Program-made: the position numbers and the translations under genes | Origin: Nevskiaceae bacterium | Lineage (GTDB): Bacteria > Pseudomonadota > Gammaproteobacteria > Steroidobacterales > Steroidobacteraceae | Assembly (NCBI GenBank): GCA_024234075.1 | Contig: JACKOV010000002.1 | Location: 558,001-622,000, forward strand | Length of the DNA: 64,000 nucleotides | Direction: 5' to 3' | Shown: piece after piece, positions 8,599 through 17,359 of the stretch | Numbering within the stretch: position 1 is the stretch's first letter | Layout of the letters: every line of letters starts with the position of its first letter | Notes under the pieces: generated by a model | Told to the model about the DNA's origin: nothing | Database searches by the model: none | The model's input: the letters and a program-made list of their open reading frames with translations, nothing else

Positions 8599-10836
8599 TC
8601 AGTCGAGCCGCAGCGTGAGCCCCACGGTCACGCTGCGGCCCGGCCGGGTGTAGAGATCCAGGAAAGGATCGTCGGGTCCGAGCCCACGCATGTCGGACCA
8701 TTCCCGATAACGCCGGTCCAGCACGTTGTACACGGCTGCCCGCAGATGAACGCCTGCCGCGATTTGCCAGCTGCCGATCAGATCGAGGGTTGCATAGCCT
8801 GCAGCCCGCGCCAGCGGAGCCACCGATTCGTCGACCCGATCCTGCGCGAGCGTCGCGGTCAGCACACCCTCGACCTGCCAGCTTGCGCCGGGCTGCGCAT
8901 ACTGCAGCGAAAGGCTCGCGCGCGGGGGGTCGATGCTGTTGAGCGGCAGGCCGGTCGTACGATCCTTGCCGCGGGCATAGCCCACGGCCAGTGTCGCGAC
9001 CCAGGGCCGCTCCTCCGCCGGTTCGCGGCCGAGCTGTGCCCGCAACGTGGCTTCGGCACCGCCGATCCGGGCGCGGGCGCGATTCAAGGACTGGTACAGC
9101 GTATAGCCGCTGTCCGGATCGACGCCGAGGGAGACCCGCGACTCGATGAAGTCGCGGTAGCGGGCCAGGAACAGGCTCGCGGAGCCGGAGAACGTGTCGT
9201 CGGCGAAGCGCAGTCCGAACTCGAGATGGTCGCTGCTTTCGGGGCGCAGGTCGGGGTTAGGCAGCGCCCGGGTGCGGAACAGCGGCACGTCGAAGCCGAA
9301 ATTGACGTCCTCGAACGGCGGCGAGCGGAAGCCGTGGGTGTACTGGCCGAAAGCGGCCCAGCCTTCGCGCAGCTTCCACGACACGCCGAGGCGCGGCGAG
9401 ACCGAAGTGGTGCGCACGGCGACCGGCACCTGGGTCGGATTGTCTTCGCGATAGATCGCATCCGGCCGTGGATCGAGACGGTAGTGATCGATGCGCAGCG
9501 CGGGGCTCAGGGTAAACCGGGAGCCGTCGGGCACGATTTCGTCGAAGGCGAATACGCCGGCCTCGAGCACCCGGGAGGTCGGGAAATCTCTCAGCGGAAA
9601 GGTCTCGCCGAGGATGGTCGAGGTGGCCGGTCCGGACGGCAGCGTCGTCTGCAAGCCGTCGCGCAACTCTTCGATGCGCTGTCCCGACGCCTCGACGCCC
9701 ACCGCCCAGTGATGGTTGGCACCCGCCCATTGGCGGTCGAAGGCCGCGACCAGCGAAGCGCCGGCCGCATCGACGTCGTAGCGGAACGAGCGGTCGAGGT
9801 GGGCCGCAGGGACGCGCGGACCGGCGTCGCGGCGCACCTCGAACGTACGCTGGTCGACCGAGGTGCGCTGCACCCAGGTATTCCAGCTGAGCTGCCGGAG
9901 CGGGCCGACGTCGAGCAGGGTGCGATCGAGCGCCAGGGCCAGCTCGGCACTGCGGTCGTTGCCGTACATCGCGGTGGTATTGGTGAAGCGCGGCGGATGC
10001 AGGCGCAGCGAATTCACGTCCGTAAGGGTGTGGCGCCGGCGTCCGGACAGTGTCAGGCGCAGCGGCTCGTCCCACTGGGCCAGCACGAACTTCGCGATGC
10101 CGGCATCGTCGCGCACCGACTGCGGGTTGGCGTCGCGGTTGCGCCATTCGTTCTGGGTCTCGGCCGCTTCGCGGTGCAGCCAGCCGGCCAGCCACTCGGG
10201 GCCGCCGTGCTCGGCGTCACCGCCCAGGCGGCCGGCCGTGAGCAGGCTGGCGTGGCGGCTGTGGTTGCTGCTGTCGTACTGCAGGCGCGCCCGGGCGGCG
10301 AGATCGCGGGGCGCGGTCGCCAGCAGATCCGCCGGATCGAAAGTCGTCATGGCCACGATGCCGCCGATCGCCGCGCTGCCGTAAGTGGCGGAGGCCGGGC
10401 CTTTGAGGATCTCGATACGCCGCACGAAGTCGAAATCGCCGAGCCCGCGCCCGGCGTTGGCATAGCTGCCGATCGAGAAGGCCGCGGCGCGCGGCACGCC
10501 ATCCACCTGCAGCAGGACCCGGTTACCGCCGATGCCGCGGATCGTGACCGAGCCGTCGCCGTAGCGCGTGGCATCGCCGCGCACCGACAAGCCCGGTTCG
10601 GCCCGCGCTACGTCGCGCAGATCGAGGGCCAGTGTTTCTTCGAGCCTTGCGGCATCGAACACGCTGACGCTCGCTTCCGTGGTGACCAGAGGCCGCGGCA
10701 CCCGGCCGAGGATGGTCACGGTTTCGAGCGGGCCGTCGGTCGCTGCATCGGGGGGCGGCGATTGGGCGGCGGCCAGCGCACTGGCAACCGCCAGCGCAAC
10801 GCCGGCCAGTCGGGGCAAAGGAAGATGAGTGTTCAT
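8599..10836 (-). CDS. TonB-dependent outer-membrane receptor, haem/haemoglobin-receptor type
   Basis: This is a 745-residue TonB-dependent transporter with a signal peptide (LAGVALAVASALAAAQ), a TonB-box-like ETVTILGR segment, a plug domain (RIEILKGPASATYGSAAIGG) and a C-terminal beta-barrel ending in an aromatic-poor VTVGLTLRLD strand. The segments YTHGFRSPPFEDVNFGF and LPNPDLRPE match the FRAP and NPDL boxes of haem and haemoglobin receptors. I see no conserved His between these boxes, so haem as substrate is likely but not certain. It is convergent with nirS and divergent (50 bases apart) from the porin gene. Haem uptake could feed the haem-rich enzymes encoded nearby. Confidence 0.85.
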   Translation of the reverse strand: MNTHLPLPRLAGVALAVASALAAAQSPPPDAATDGPLETVTILGRVPRPLVTTEASVSVFDAARLEETLALDLRDVARAEPGLSVRGDATRYGDGSVTIRGIGGNRVLLQVDGVPRAAAFSIGSYANAGRGLGDFDFVRRIEILKGPASATYGSAAIGGIVAMTTFDPADLLATAPRDLAARARLQYDSSNHSRHASLLTAGRLGGDAEHGGPEWLAGWLHREAAETQNEWRNRDANPQSVRDDAGIAKFVLAQWDEPLRLTLSGRRRHTLTDVNSLRLHPPRFTNTTAMYGNDRSAELALALDRTLLDVGPLRQLSWNTWVQRTSVDQRTFEVRRDAGPRVPAAHLDRSFRYDVDAAGASLVAAFDRQWAGANHHWAVGVEASGQRIEELRDGLQTTLPSGPATSTILGETFPLRDFPTSRVLEAGVFAFDEIVPDGSRFTLSPALRIDHYRLDPRPDAIYREDNPTQVPVAVRTTSVSPRLGVSWKLREGWAAFGQYTHGFRSPPFEDVNFGFDVPLFRTRALPNPDLRPESSDHLEFGLRFADDTFSGSASLFLARYRDFIESRVSLGVDPDSGYTLYQSLNRARARIGGAEATLRAQLGREPAEERPWVATLAVGYARGKDRTTGLPLNSIDPPRASLSLQYAQPGASWQVEGVLTATLAQDRVDESVAPLARAAGYATLDLIGSWQIAAGVHLRAAVYNVLDRRYREWSDMRGLGPDDPFLDLYTRPGRSVTVGLTLRLD

Positions 10837-10886
10837 CGCGCAATGTTACGGAACCGGCCACAGTGGCCAATTCAGGAAGAACGCGT

Positions 10887-12116
10887 ATGTGTCTGAGAAG
10901 CATTTTCTTATACATCTCCATTGCCGCCCTGGCTGGCGGCGCAATGGCTGCGCCGGGCGGTGATGGATCGGCCACCACCGCGGCGGCCTCGCATCCTTAT
11001 GGTGAATTCGAACTGCAATGGCGCGCACGGCTGGAGACTGTCGACGACGCGGCGCTGAGCCGCGATGCCACGGCCACGACGCTGCGCACGCGGCTCACCT
11101 GGACCAGTCCGGTGCAGCGCGGCTGGCAGGCGGTGATCGAGGTCGACGATCTGCGTGCGCTGGACCGGGACGCGTATTTCAGCACCGTCGACGGCCCGGC
11201 CAACCGTCCCGTCGTCGCCGATCCGGTCGGGACGGGGCTCAACCGCGCCGTCCTCGAACTGAAGCGTCCCGGCTACGATCTCGCGCTCGGCCGCCAGCGC
11301 CTGCTGCTGGACGATCAGCGCTTCGTCGGCAACGTCGGCTGGCGGCAGAACGAGCAGACCTACGATGGCGTGACGCTGCGGTTGCGGCCACTGTCCAAGA
11401 CCGAGCTGACGCTCGGCTGGATCGCCAATGTCGAGCGCATCTATGGGCCGGATACCGGCACCCAGGCTGCGCACTGGCATGGCGATACGCTGCTGCTGAA
11501 CGGCAAGCGCGATCTCGGCCGCTTCGGCACGCTGTCGGTGTTCTGGTATGCCCTCGATTTCGAGGATTCGCCGGACACCTCGAATGTCACGACCGGCGCG
11601 CTGTGGCGCGGCAAGGCTCCCCTCGGCGGTGGCTGGAGCCTGCCCTGGAACCTGTCGTATGCGCGGCAGCACGACTACGGTCGCAACCCGCGCGATTATT
11701 CGGCGCCGTACCGGCTGCTCGAACTCGGCCTGGCGCGCGGCCCGATCACCCTGCGATTCGGCCAGGAATTGCTTGGCGGCGACGCGACGCGGGCCGGCCA
11801 CCGCTTCCAGACGCCGCTGGCGACGCTGCATGCCTTCCAGGGCTGGGCCGACAAGTTTGCGGCTACGCCGCCGCAGGGTATCGACGACCGCTATGCGACG
11901 CTCGAGGCCGATTGGCACGGCATCAAGACGGTGCTGGCCTGGCACGACTATGCTGCCGAGGCACTGGACCGTGACTATGGTACGGAGTGGAATATCGCGG
12001 TGTCGCGGCGTTTCGCGGCACGCTACGAGCTGCTCGGCAAGTATGCCGACTACTCCAGCCGTAGCTTCGCCGCCGACACGCGCAAGGCCTGGCTGATGTT
12101 CACGGCAACGTTTTGA
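10887..12116 (+). CDS. Outer-membrane porin of the alginate-export/porin type
   Basis: This is a 409-residue exported protein. Its signal peptide reads IFLYISIAALAGGAMA followed by APGG. The rest is rich in alternating beta-strand segments (LTWTSPVQRGWQAVIEVDD, YDGVTLRLRPL, WNIAVSRR) and ends with Phe (MFTATF), as in outer-membrane barrels. It resembles the alginate-export/OprD-like porins annotated beside denitrification genes. The substrate is unknown. I chose ATG 10887 over an upstream GTG at 10863 because AGGAAG lies before it. nnrS begins 11 bases after its stop, so the two are likely cotranscribed. Confidence 0.75.
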   Translation: MCLRSIFLYISIAALAGGAMAAPGGDGSATTAAASHPYGEFELQWRARLETVDDAALSRDATATTLRTRLTWTSPVQRGWQAVIEVDDLRALDRDAYFSTVDGPANRPVVADPVGTGLNRAVLELKRPGYDLALGRQRLLLDDQRFVGNVGWRQNEQTYDGVTLRLRPLSKTELTLGWIANVERIYGPDTGTQAAHWHGDTLLLNGKRDLGRFGTLSVFWYALDFEDSPDTSNVTTGALWRGKAPLGGGWSLPWNLSYARQHDYGRNPRDYSAPYRLLELGLARGPITLRFGQELLGGDATRAGHRFQTPLATLHAFQGWADKFAATPPQGIDDRYATLEADWHGIKTVLAWHDYAAEALDRDYGTEWNIAVSRRFAARYELLGKYADYSSRSFAADTRKAWLMFTATF

Positions 12117-12127
12117 GGGATGACACG

Positions 12128-13309
12128 ATGCGACCGTTCTGGAAACTGCCGGTGTTTGCCTGTGGCTTCCGGTCGCTGTTCCTGGCTGGTGCGCTGTTCG
12201 CCGCGCTGGCGATTCCCGCCTGGATCGGGCTATACACGACAGGCCAGGCGAGCTGGGGCGAGTTGCCGGCGCAGCTTTGGCACGGCCACGAAATGCTGTT
12301 CGGTTTCGGGCTGGCGGCGGTCGGCGGCTTTTTGCTGACTGCCGTGCCGAACTGGACCGGTACGCCGTTTCGCAACGGCCTGCCGCTCGCCTTGCTGGCC
12401 CTGAGCTGGTGCGCGGCACGGTTGCTGATCGCGCTCGGCCCCGGCCCGACCTGGCCGCTCGCGGTGCTGCTCGATCTGGCGTTCCTGCCGGGTGTCGCCG
12501 TGCTGATCGCGCCGCCGTTGCTGCGCACCGGTAATCGCAACATCGTGCTGGTGGTCGCGCTGGCGGTGATCTGGGCCTGCGACGTCGCGTTCTTCTGGGC
12601 GGCGATCCACGCCGACGTGGCGACTGCGAGCCGCATGCTGGTGGTCACGCTCGACTTGCTGCTGATCCTGATCACTGTGGTCGGCGGGCGCATCATTCCG
12701 GCATTCACGGCCAACGCACTGCGGCGGCGGGGCGGGACGGTCGCGCTCCGCAGTTCGGCCTGGCTCGAGCACAGCCTGCCGGTGGCAATGGTGCTGCTGG
12801 CCGTGCTCGATGCCTTGGCGCCTTTCGGGATGGCGTCCGGCTGGCTCGCCGCGCTGCTCGCACTCGCCCATGCCTGGCGGCTCGCCGGCTGGCAGGGTCT
12901 GCAGACGCGGCGCGAGCCGATACTCTGGTCGCTGCATCTCGCCTACGCCTGGCTGCCGCTCGGCCTGGCCCTGAAGGCCGTCTGGCTGCTGAGCGGGGCG
13001 AGTCTCGGCAGCCACTGGATGCATGCGCTGGGTGCAGGCGCGATCGCCAGCGTGATCTTTGCGGTGATCACGCGCGTGGCGCTCGGCCACACCGGCCGGC
13101 CGCTGGTGGTGCGTCCGCTGATCGCCTGGGCCTATCTGCTGCTGCATCTCGGCGCATTCGTCCGGGTCGTGCTGCCGCCGGCCTTGCCCGGACACTATGC
13201 CGCCGTGCTGGCGGTGGCCGCGGCCGCCTGGACGCTGGCTTTTGTGGCATTCTTGATCGTCTATGCACCGATCCTGCTTGCGGGACGGCCGGACAACCAG
13301 CCTGGCTGA
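12128..13309 (+). CDS. nnrS: NnrS family haem-copper membrane protein
   Basis: NnrS proteins are polytopic haem-binding membrane proteins linked to nitric oxide metabolism and to protection from NO stress. This 393-residue protein has about 12 hydrophobic segments and the family signature LWHGHEMLFGFGLAAVGGF near residue 50, followed by LTAVPNWTG. A second region, GGRIIPAFTANALRRRG, and a later SLHLAYAWLPLGLALKA are also typical. ATG 12128 has GAGGG eight bases upstream. Its place after the porin and near nirS supports a role in handling NO from nitrite reduction. Confidence 0.92.
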   Translation: MRPFWKLPVFACGFRSLFLAGALFAALAIPAWIGLYTTGQASWGELPAQLWHGHEMLFGFGLAAVGGFLLTAVPNWTGTPFRNGLPLALLALSWCAARLLIALGPGPTWPLAVLLDLAFLPGVAVLIAPPLLRTGNRNIVLVVALAVIWACDVAFFWAAIHADVATASRMLVVTLDLLLILITVVGGRIIPAFTANALRRRGGTVALRSSAWLEHSLPVAMVLLAVLDALAPFGMASGWLAALLALAHAWRLAGWQGLQTRREPILWSLHLAYAWLPLGLALKAVWLLSGASLGSHWMHALGAGAIASVIFAVITRVALGHTGRPLVVRPLIAWAYLLLHLGAFVRVVLPPALPGHYAAVLAVAAAAWTLAFVAFLIVYAPILLAGRPDNQPG

Positions 13310-13326
13310 CGAGGAATTCACCGGAC

Positions 13327-13923
13327 ATGCACATGACACGACGACGATTCACCGGCCGATCGGGCCGATTGCTGACCAGCCTGCTGGCTTTGGCGGGTAT
13401 TGCCGGGACGGTCGTCATCGCGGCGACTCCGGCCGCCGCCGCAACAGGTACCGCGCCCGCCACGGCCAACGCCAAGCCGGCTGCGGCCACGAACACCGCC
13501 ACGGACCAGACTCCGGACGGGGCGGTGCGCGCCTTCAATGCCGCACTGTCCGAGCGCCGCATCAACGATGCGCTGGCGCTGCTGGTGCCCGGTGCCGTGA
13601 ACTTCCAGCTCGAGCCGGCCCACGCCTTCGCGGCGCCGCAGCCGGGGTCGGCGGCCATGCCGCTGACCAGCGATCTCGCGACCCACTGGCGGACCGTTGC
13701 GCCGGTGCTCTATTCGACCAACCAGGTCTATCGGCGGCAGGTCGACGAGGCCACGGTGCATGCCGACGGTCGTCTGGCGATGGTATGGGCTCGGGTGCGT
13801 ACGCGTGCCGAACCGCTACGCGGCACGCCGTCCTTGCTGGTGTTCTCCGAGACCTATCTGCTGCGCCTCGACGACGGCCACTGGCGCATTGCCGGCGTGG
13901 CGCAGTCGCGCGGCACACGCTGA
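13327..13923 (+). CDS. Exported NTF2/SnoaL-like protein
   Basis: This 198-residue protein has a basic N-terminus (MTRRRFTGRSGR), a hydrophobic stretch and an Ala/Thr-rich linker to about residue 55. The remaining domain has the SnoaL/DUF4440 pattern: PDGAVRAFNAALSERRINDALALLVPGA, a central ADGRLAMVWARVRTR strand, and the closing YLLRLDDGHWRIAGVAQSRG. Such domains bind small ligands or act as enzymes; no specific function can be assigned. It lies 17 bases after nnrS in the same direction and is probably the last gene of that operon. Confidence 0.65.
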   Translation: MHMTRRRFTGRSGRLLTSLLALAGIAGTVVIAATPAAAATGTAPATANAKPAAATNTATDQTPDGAVRAFNAALSERRINDALALLVPGAVNFQLEPAHAFAAPQPGSAAMPLTSDLATHWRTVAPVLYSTNQVYRRQVDEATVHADGRLAMVWARVRTRAEPLRGTPSLLVFSETYLLRLDDGHWRIAGVAQSRGTR

Positions 13924-13947
13924 ACGATGCCCTAGCGCAGGCCAATG

Positions 13948-13974
13948 CAGACGCCGGCACGCGGCCGGCGTCTG
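13948..13974. terminator. Hairpin terminator between convergent genes
   Basis: CAGACGCCGGC at 13948-13958 pairs perfectly with GCCGGCGTCTG at 13964-13974 across a five-base loop. It lies between the convergent NTF2-like and MFS genes. There is no long T-tract, so it may act in both directions or stabilise mRNA ends. Confidence 0.6.
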
Positions 13975-13983
13975 TGGCGTGGC

Positions 13984-15432
13984 TCAGTCCGATTGCGGTG
14001 CGGCGGCGGGTCCCTTGCCATCGGGTGGCGTGACGGCTTCCAGGGCCGGATACGGCCCGAGCCGCAGCACCAGCAGTGCCGACAAGGCGAACAGACCCGC
14101 ATAGACCCAGAGGATGCTGGTGTGCGAGCCGGTCACGTCGAAGACGCGGTTGGTGACAATCGGCGCGGTGCCGGCACCCAGCGTCCAGGCCGCGTACTGC
14201 CAGCCATAGTTCTCCGCATAGGCCCGCGTGCCGAAGTAGCGCGACACCAGCACGGCGATCACGTCGAGTTCGGCGCCTGCGGCGAGCCCCAGGCAGACGG
14301 CGGCGACGATCGCGCTCGAGCCGGTGACCCCGAATGCCAGCAGGGCGACACCGGCGATCGGGAACAGCAGGATGGCCGCGGCCACATAGGGCACGAACAG
14401 CCGGTCCATCAGGAACCCGGCGAACGCGCGGCCGACGATCAGCGCCAGGCCGAGCGCCCCTTGCACCAGGGCGGCTTGCTCGGGCGTGATGCCGCGCGCG
14501 CGCAGGATCGGCACCAGCGGCAGCATCACGCCGCCGATCGCGAACGCCAGCAGCAGGAACGCGAAGATCATCTGCCAGAAGCGGCCCTGGCGCCGGGTCT
14601 CGGTGGCGGTGAAGCCGAGCACCGGTGCGGCGCGCTTGGCCGCTTCGACGCTGCCGTCGGCCTTCAGCGGCTGGCCGTCGAGGCCGAGCCCGCGGTCGGC
14701 CGGTGAATCGTACAGACACCAGTAGATCACCGGCAGCGTGATCAGCAGCGCCAGCAGTCCGAGGCCGACATAGGCACCGCGCCAGCCCACCGACGAGATC
14801 AGCAACTGGGTGATCGGCGACAGCAGCGCGCCGCCGATGCCGATGCCGGCGAGCGCTGCGCCGAAGGCTTGGCCGCGGCGCTGGTCGAACCAGCGCGCCA
14901 CCACCCGCGAATAGGCGATCGACGAGGTGCCGGCGCCGAGGATCGGCACGACCGCGAACACCAGGTAGAAATGCAGCAGGTTGTTGGTCAGCCAGTAGAG
15001 CGAGATCAGCAACAGCGCGAACAGTGTCGTGCTGATCAGTGCCCAGCGGCGTACACCCTGACGGTCGAACAGCCGGCCGATGTACAGCGACGAGGCGAAC
15101 GTGACCAGCGTGCCGATCAGGGTGACGGCGGCGTACTGCGTCTGGGTCCAGCCGAACTCGCGGGTGATCGGCCCCTGGAAGATGCCGATCGCGAACAGGT
15201 TCACCGAGGCGATGCCGGTCGCGAGACCGAGCATCACGGCCGAGACCACGCCGCGCGTGCCCATCGGCAAGGGCGCGAGCACGATGGCGGCGATCCCGAG
15301 CGCGATCAGCGGCACGACCAGGGCGCGGCCCGAGGTGCCCGCGGCACCGAAAGCCAGCAGCACCGCACCGGCGAGCAGCAGTGCGGCGACGGCGAGGAAA
15401 CGACGGTCGAAACGCAGGGTTGGATGGTCCAT
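13984..15432 (-). CDS. MFS transporter (OFA/monocarboxylate-like)
   Basis: This is a 482-residue major facilitator protein with about 12 membrane segments plus two extra hydrophobic stretches at the N-terminus. Motif A-like sequence appears as GRLFDRQGVRRW after the second MFS helix, and YSRVVARWFDQRRGQAFG matches the loop seen in the oxalate:formate/monocarboxylate antiporter group. A second-half counterpart, GRAFAGFLMDRL, is also visible. The substrate is probably an organic acid but is not shown by the sequence. ATG 15432 gives MDHPTLRFDRRF; a longer in-frame start exists at 15468. Confidence 0.85.
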   Translation of the reverse strand: MDHPTLRFDRRFLAVAALLLAGAVLLAFGAAGTSGRALVVPLIALGIAAIVLAPLPMGTRGVVSAVMLGLATGIASVNLFAIGIFQGPITREFGWTQTQYAAVTLIGTLVTFASSLYIGRLFDRQGVRRWALISTTLFALLLISLYWLTNNLLHFYLVFAVVPILGAGTSSIAYSRVVARWFDQRRGQAFGAALAGIGIGGALLSPITQLLISSVGWRGAYVGLGLLALLITLPVIYWCLYDSPADRGLGLDGQPLKADGSVEAAKRAAPVLGFTATETRRQGRFWQMIFAFLLLAFAIGGVMLPLVPILRARGITPEQAALVQGALGLALIVGRAFAGFLMDRLFVPYVAAAILLFPIAGVALLAFGVTGSSAIVAAVCLGLAAGAELDVIAVLVSRYFGTRAYAENYGWQYAAWTLGAGTAPIVTNRVFDVTGSHTSILWVYAGLFALSALLVLRLGPYPALEAVTPPDGKGPAAAPQSD

Positions 15433-15511
15433 CCGACTGACGGTATCGGGATTTGCGCGGCAACGCAAAGTCGGCCCCGGCAGTGTTCATCCGCTGCGCC
15501 GCCGCCTCGGC

Positions 15512-16738
15512 TCAACCGGCGATGCACTCCTTGAGGGGCACCGCCGGATCGGCGAGTCGCGCGACATCCGGCTTGACCCGGCCGGCCACCAGCTTGCGGG
15601 CCGCCATCTGGTCCTTGGCGTTGTTGACCGTGTCGATGGCGATCAACTCGTCGTCGCGCAGATAAGCGCAGGAAAAACTGTGGCTGGCCGGGTCGCCCCG
15701 CAGCACCACCTGGTCGTGGCCGCGGGCGAGGCCGACGATCAGCAGCTTGTGGTGGTACTGGTCGGACCAGAACCACGGCACCTTGTCGTGCGCCACCGGC
15801 ATGCCGAGGATGCTCAGCGCCGCGGTGCCGGCTTGTTCGAACGCGTTGTCCACCGATTCGAGCCGCACCCGATAGCCGTAGCGCAGCGAAGGGTGGTTGG
15901 TGCAATCGCCGATGGCCCAGATCGCCGGATCGGAGCTGCGGCAGAACTCGTCGACGACGATACCGTTGTCGCAGGCGAGCCCGGCCGCGTGGGCGAGCGC
16001 ATCCTGTGCCAGCACCCCGATGCCGATCACCACGAAATCGGCGCGGTGCTCCTGCCCGTCGGCGGTGCGCACGGCCGCGACCTGCCCGTGAGAGTTGCCG
16101 ACGAAGGCGTCGGTCCGCGCTCCTAGCACCAGCTTGACGCCGTGACGGCGATGCTCTTCTTCGTAGTAGCGCGACACCGTCTCGCAGACCACGCGATTCA
16201 TCACGCGATCGGCCATTTCGAGGACCGTGACTTCGACACCGAGCTCGCGGCAGGTGGCCGCGACTTCGAGACCGATATAGCCGCCGCCGACCACGACGGC
16301 ACGTGCGCCCGGCCTCGCGACTTCGCGCAGCCGGTCGGTATCGGCAATGGTCCGCAGGTAATGCAGGCCGGCGAGCTCCGCGCCCGGGCCGGTGACGCGC
16401 CGCGGCGTGGAGCCGGTCGCGAGCAGCAGTGCGTCGTAGGGCAGGGTGGTGCCGTCGTCGAGCGCGACGCGGCGCGCCTCCCGGTCGATCGCCACAGCAC
16501 TGCGGCCGAGGCGCATGTCGATGCGATGTTCGTCGTAGAACGACTGGTGCCGGATCGGCAAGCGGTCGCGTTCGAGCGAGCCGGAGAAGTACTTTTTCGA
16601 CAGCGGCGGGCGCTGATACGGCAGGAAGGGCTCGTCGCCGACCACGGTGATCGCGCCGACGAACCCCTTGCGCCGCAGGACTTCGATGGCCTGCGCCGCG
16701 GCTTGTCCGGCACCGACGATGACGATTCTTTCAGCCAT
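15512..16738 (-). CDS. Ferredoxin/rubredoxin-type NAD(P)H-FAD reductase
   Basis: This 408-residue flavoprotein resembles the reductase components of multicomponent oxygenases and P450 systems (BphA4/putidaredoxin-reductase group). It has an FAD-binding GAGQAAAQA motif near residue 8, the PYQRPPLSKKY segment typical of the group, an NAD-binding VVGGGYIGLE motif near 150, and the FAD-binding WAIGDC motif near 280. The C-terminal dimer domain contains WFWSDQYHHKLLIVG. It would pass electrons from NAD(P)H to a small ferredoxin or rubredoxin, but none is encoded nearby. It is divergent from the PII gene. Confidence 0.9.
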   Translation of the reverse strand: MAERIVIVGAGQAAAQAIEVLRRKGFVGAITVVGDEPFLPYQRPPLSKKYFSGSLERDRLPIRHQSFYDEHRIDMRLGRSAVAIDREARRVALDDGTTLPYDALLLATGSTPRRVTGPGAELAGLHYLRTIADTDRLREVARPGARAVVVGGGYIGLEVAATCRELGVEVTVLEMADRVMNRVVCETVSRYYEEEHRRHGVKLVLGARTDAFVGNSHGQVAAVRTADGQEHRADFVVIGIGVLAQDALAHAAGLACDNGIVVDEFCRSSDPAIWAIGDCTNHPSLRYGYRVRLESVDNAFEQAGTAALSILGMPVAHDKVPWFWSDQYHHKLLIVGLARGHDQVVLRGDPASHSFSCAYLRDDELIAIDTVNNAKDQMAARKLVAGRVKPDVARLADPAVPLKECIAG

Positions 16739-16757
16739 GATCCGGCAGCTAGCTTAA

Positions 16758-16827
16758 GCGCCTGGTCGCGTTTGCACCATGCGCCTGCACCAGCTGCGGG
16801 CAGTGCGGCGCCTGGTCGCGCTATAAT
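16758..16827 (+). promoter_or_regulatory. Putative PII-gene promoter with a 13-base direct repeat
   Basis: A perfect TATAAT -10 element lies at 16822-16827, about 160 bases before the PII start; no good -35 is seen 17 bases upstream. The 13-mer GCGCCTGGTCGCG occurs at 16758-16770 and again at 16808-16820, the second copy abutting the -10 element. The repeat could be an activator or repressor site. Confidence 0.4.
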
Positions 16828-16987
16828 GGTGCAGCGCTGCGTTCGCTGCCGGATGCCAACCCCGTGAATCTCGACGGATTCGTCGCGGCCCACTCCATGG
16901 CACGGAAGCTGCACTATGCTTGGCAGCGCGACGCGGGATCCCTGTCCCGCCGGTCGTCGTGCCGTACGGAAGCCCGGGAGAATCAGA

Positions 16988-17326
16988 ATGAAGCTCGTCA
17001 CCGCCATCATCAAGCCGTTCAAGCTCGACGACGTCCGGGCCGCCCTCGCGGAGATCGGTGTCTCCGGCATGACCGTCACCGAGGTCAAGGGCTTCGGGCG
17101 GCAGCGTGGCCATACCGAGCTCTATCGCGGTGCCGAGTACGTGGTGGACTTCGTGCCCAAGACCCGGATCGAGGTCGCCGTGCGCGGCGATCTGGTCGAC
17201 CAGGTGATCGAGGCGATCGTCAAGGCGGCCAAGACCGGCAAGGTCGGCGACGGCAAGATCTTCATCACCGACATCGACCGCGTGATCCGCATCCGCACCG
17301 GCGAGACCGACGACTCCGCGCTCTGA
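16988..17326 (+). CDS. glnB: PII nitrogen regulatory protein (GlnB/GlnK)
   Basis: PII proteins sense 2-oxoglutarate, ATP/ADP and glutamine status and control glutamine synthetase adenylylation, NtrB or AmtB. The 112-residue protein starts MKLVTAIIKPFKLDDVR, has the T-loop GFGRQRGHTELYRGAEY with the uridylylated Tyr (residue 51), and the B- and C-loop region KTGKVGDGKIFI. It ends RIRTGETDDSAL. GlnB and GlnK cannot be separated by sequence alone; no amtB follows, which favours GlnB. ATG 16988 has GGGAG eight bases upstream; a longer in-frame extension is not conserved. Confidence 0.95.
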   Translation: MKLVTAIIKPFKLDDVRAALAEIGVSGMTVTEVKGFGRQRGHTELYRGAEYVVDFVPKTRIEVAVRGDLVDQVIEAIVKAAKTGKVGDGKIFITDIDRVIRIRTGETDDSAL

Positions 17327-17359
17327 TGACGCTGCGACGGCGGCTGCAGTCGGCGGCCT

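Noticed and set aside
16761..16776. Sigma-54 promoter before the PII gene (GG and GC elements in CTGGTCGCGTTTGCA)
   Set aside because: The GG and GC are 10 bases apart instead of the required 12, and a perfect TATAAT lies downstream.
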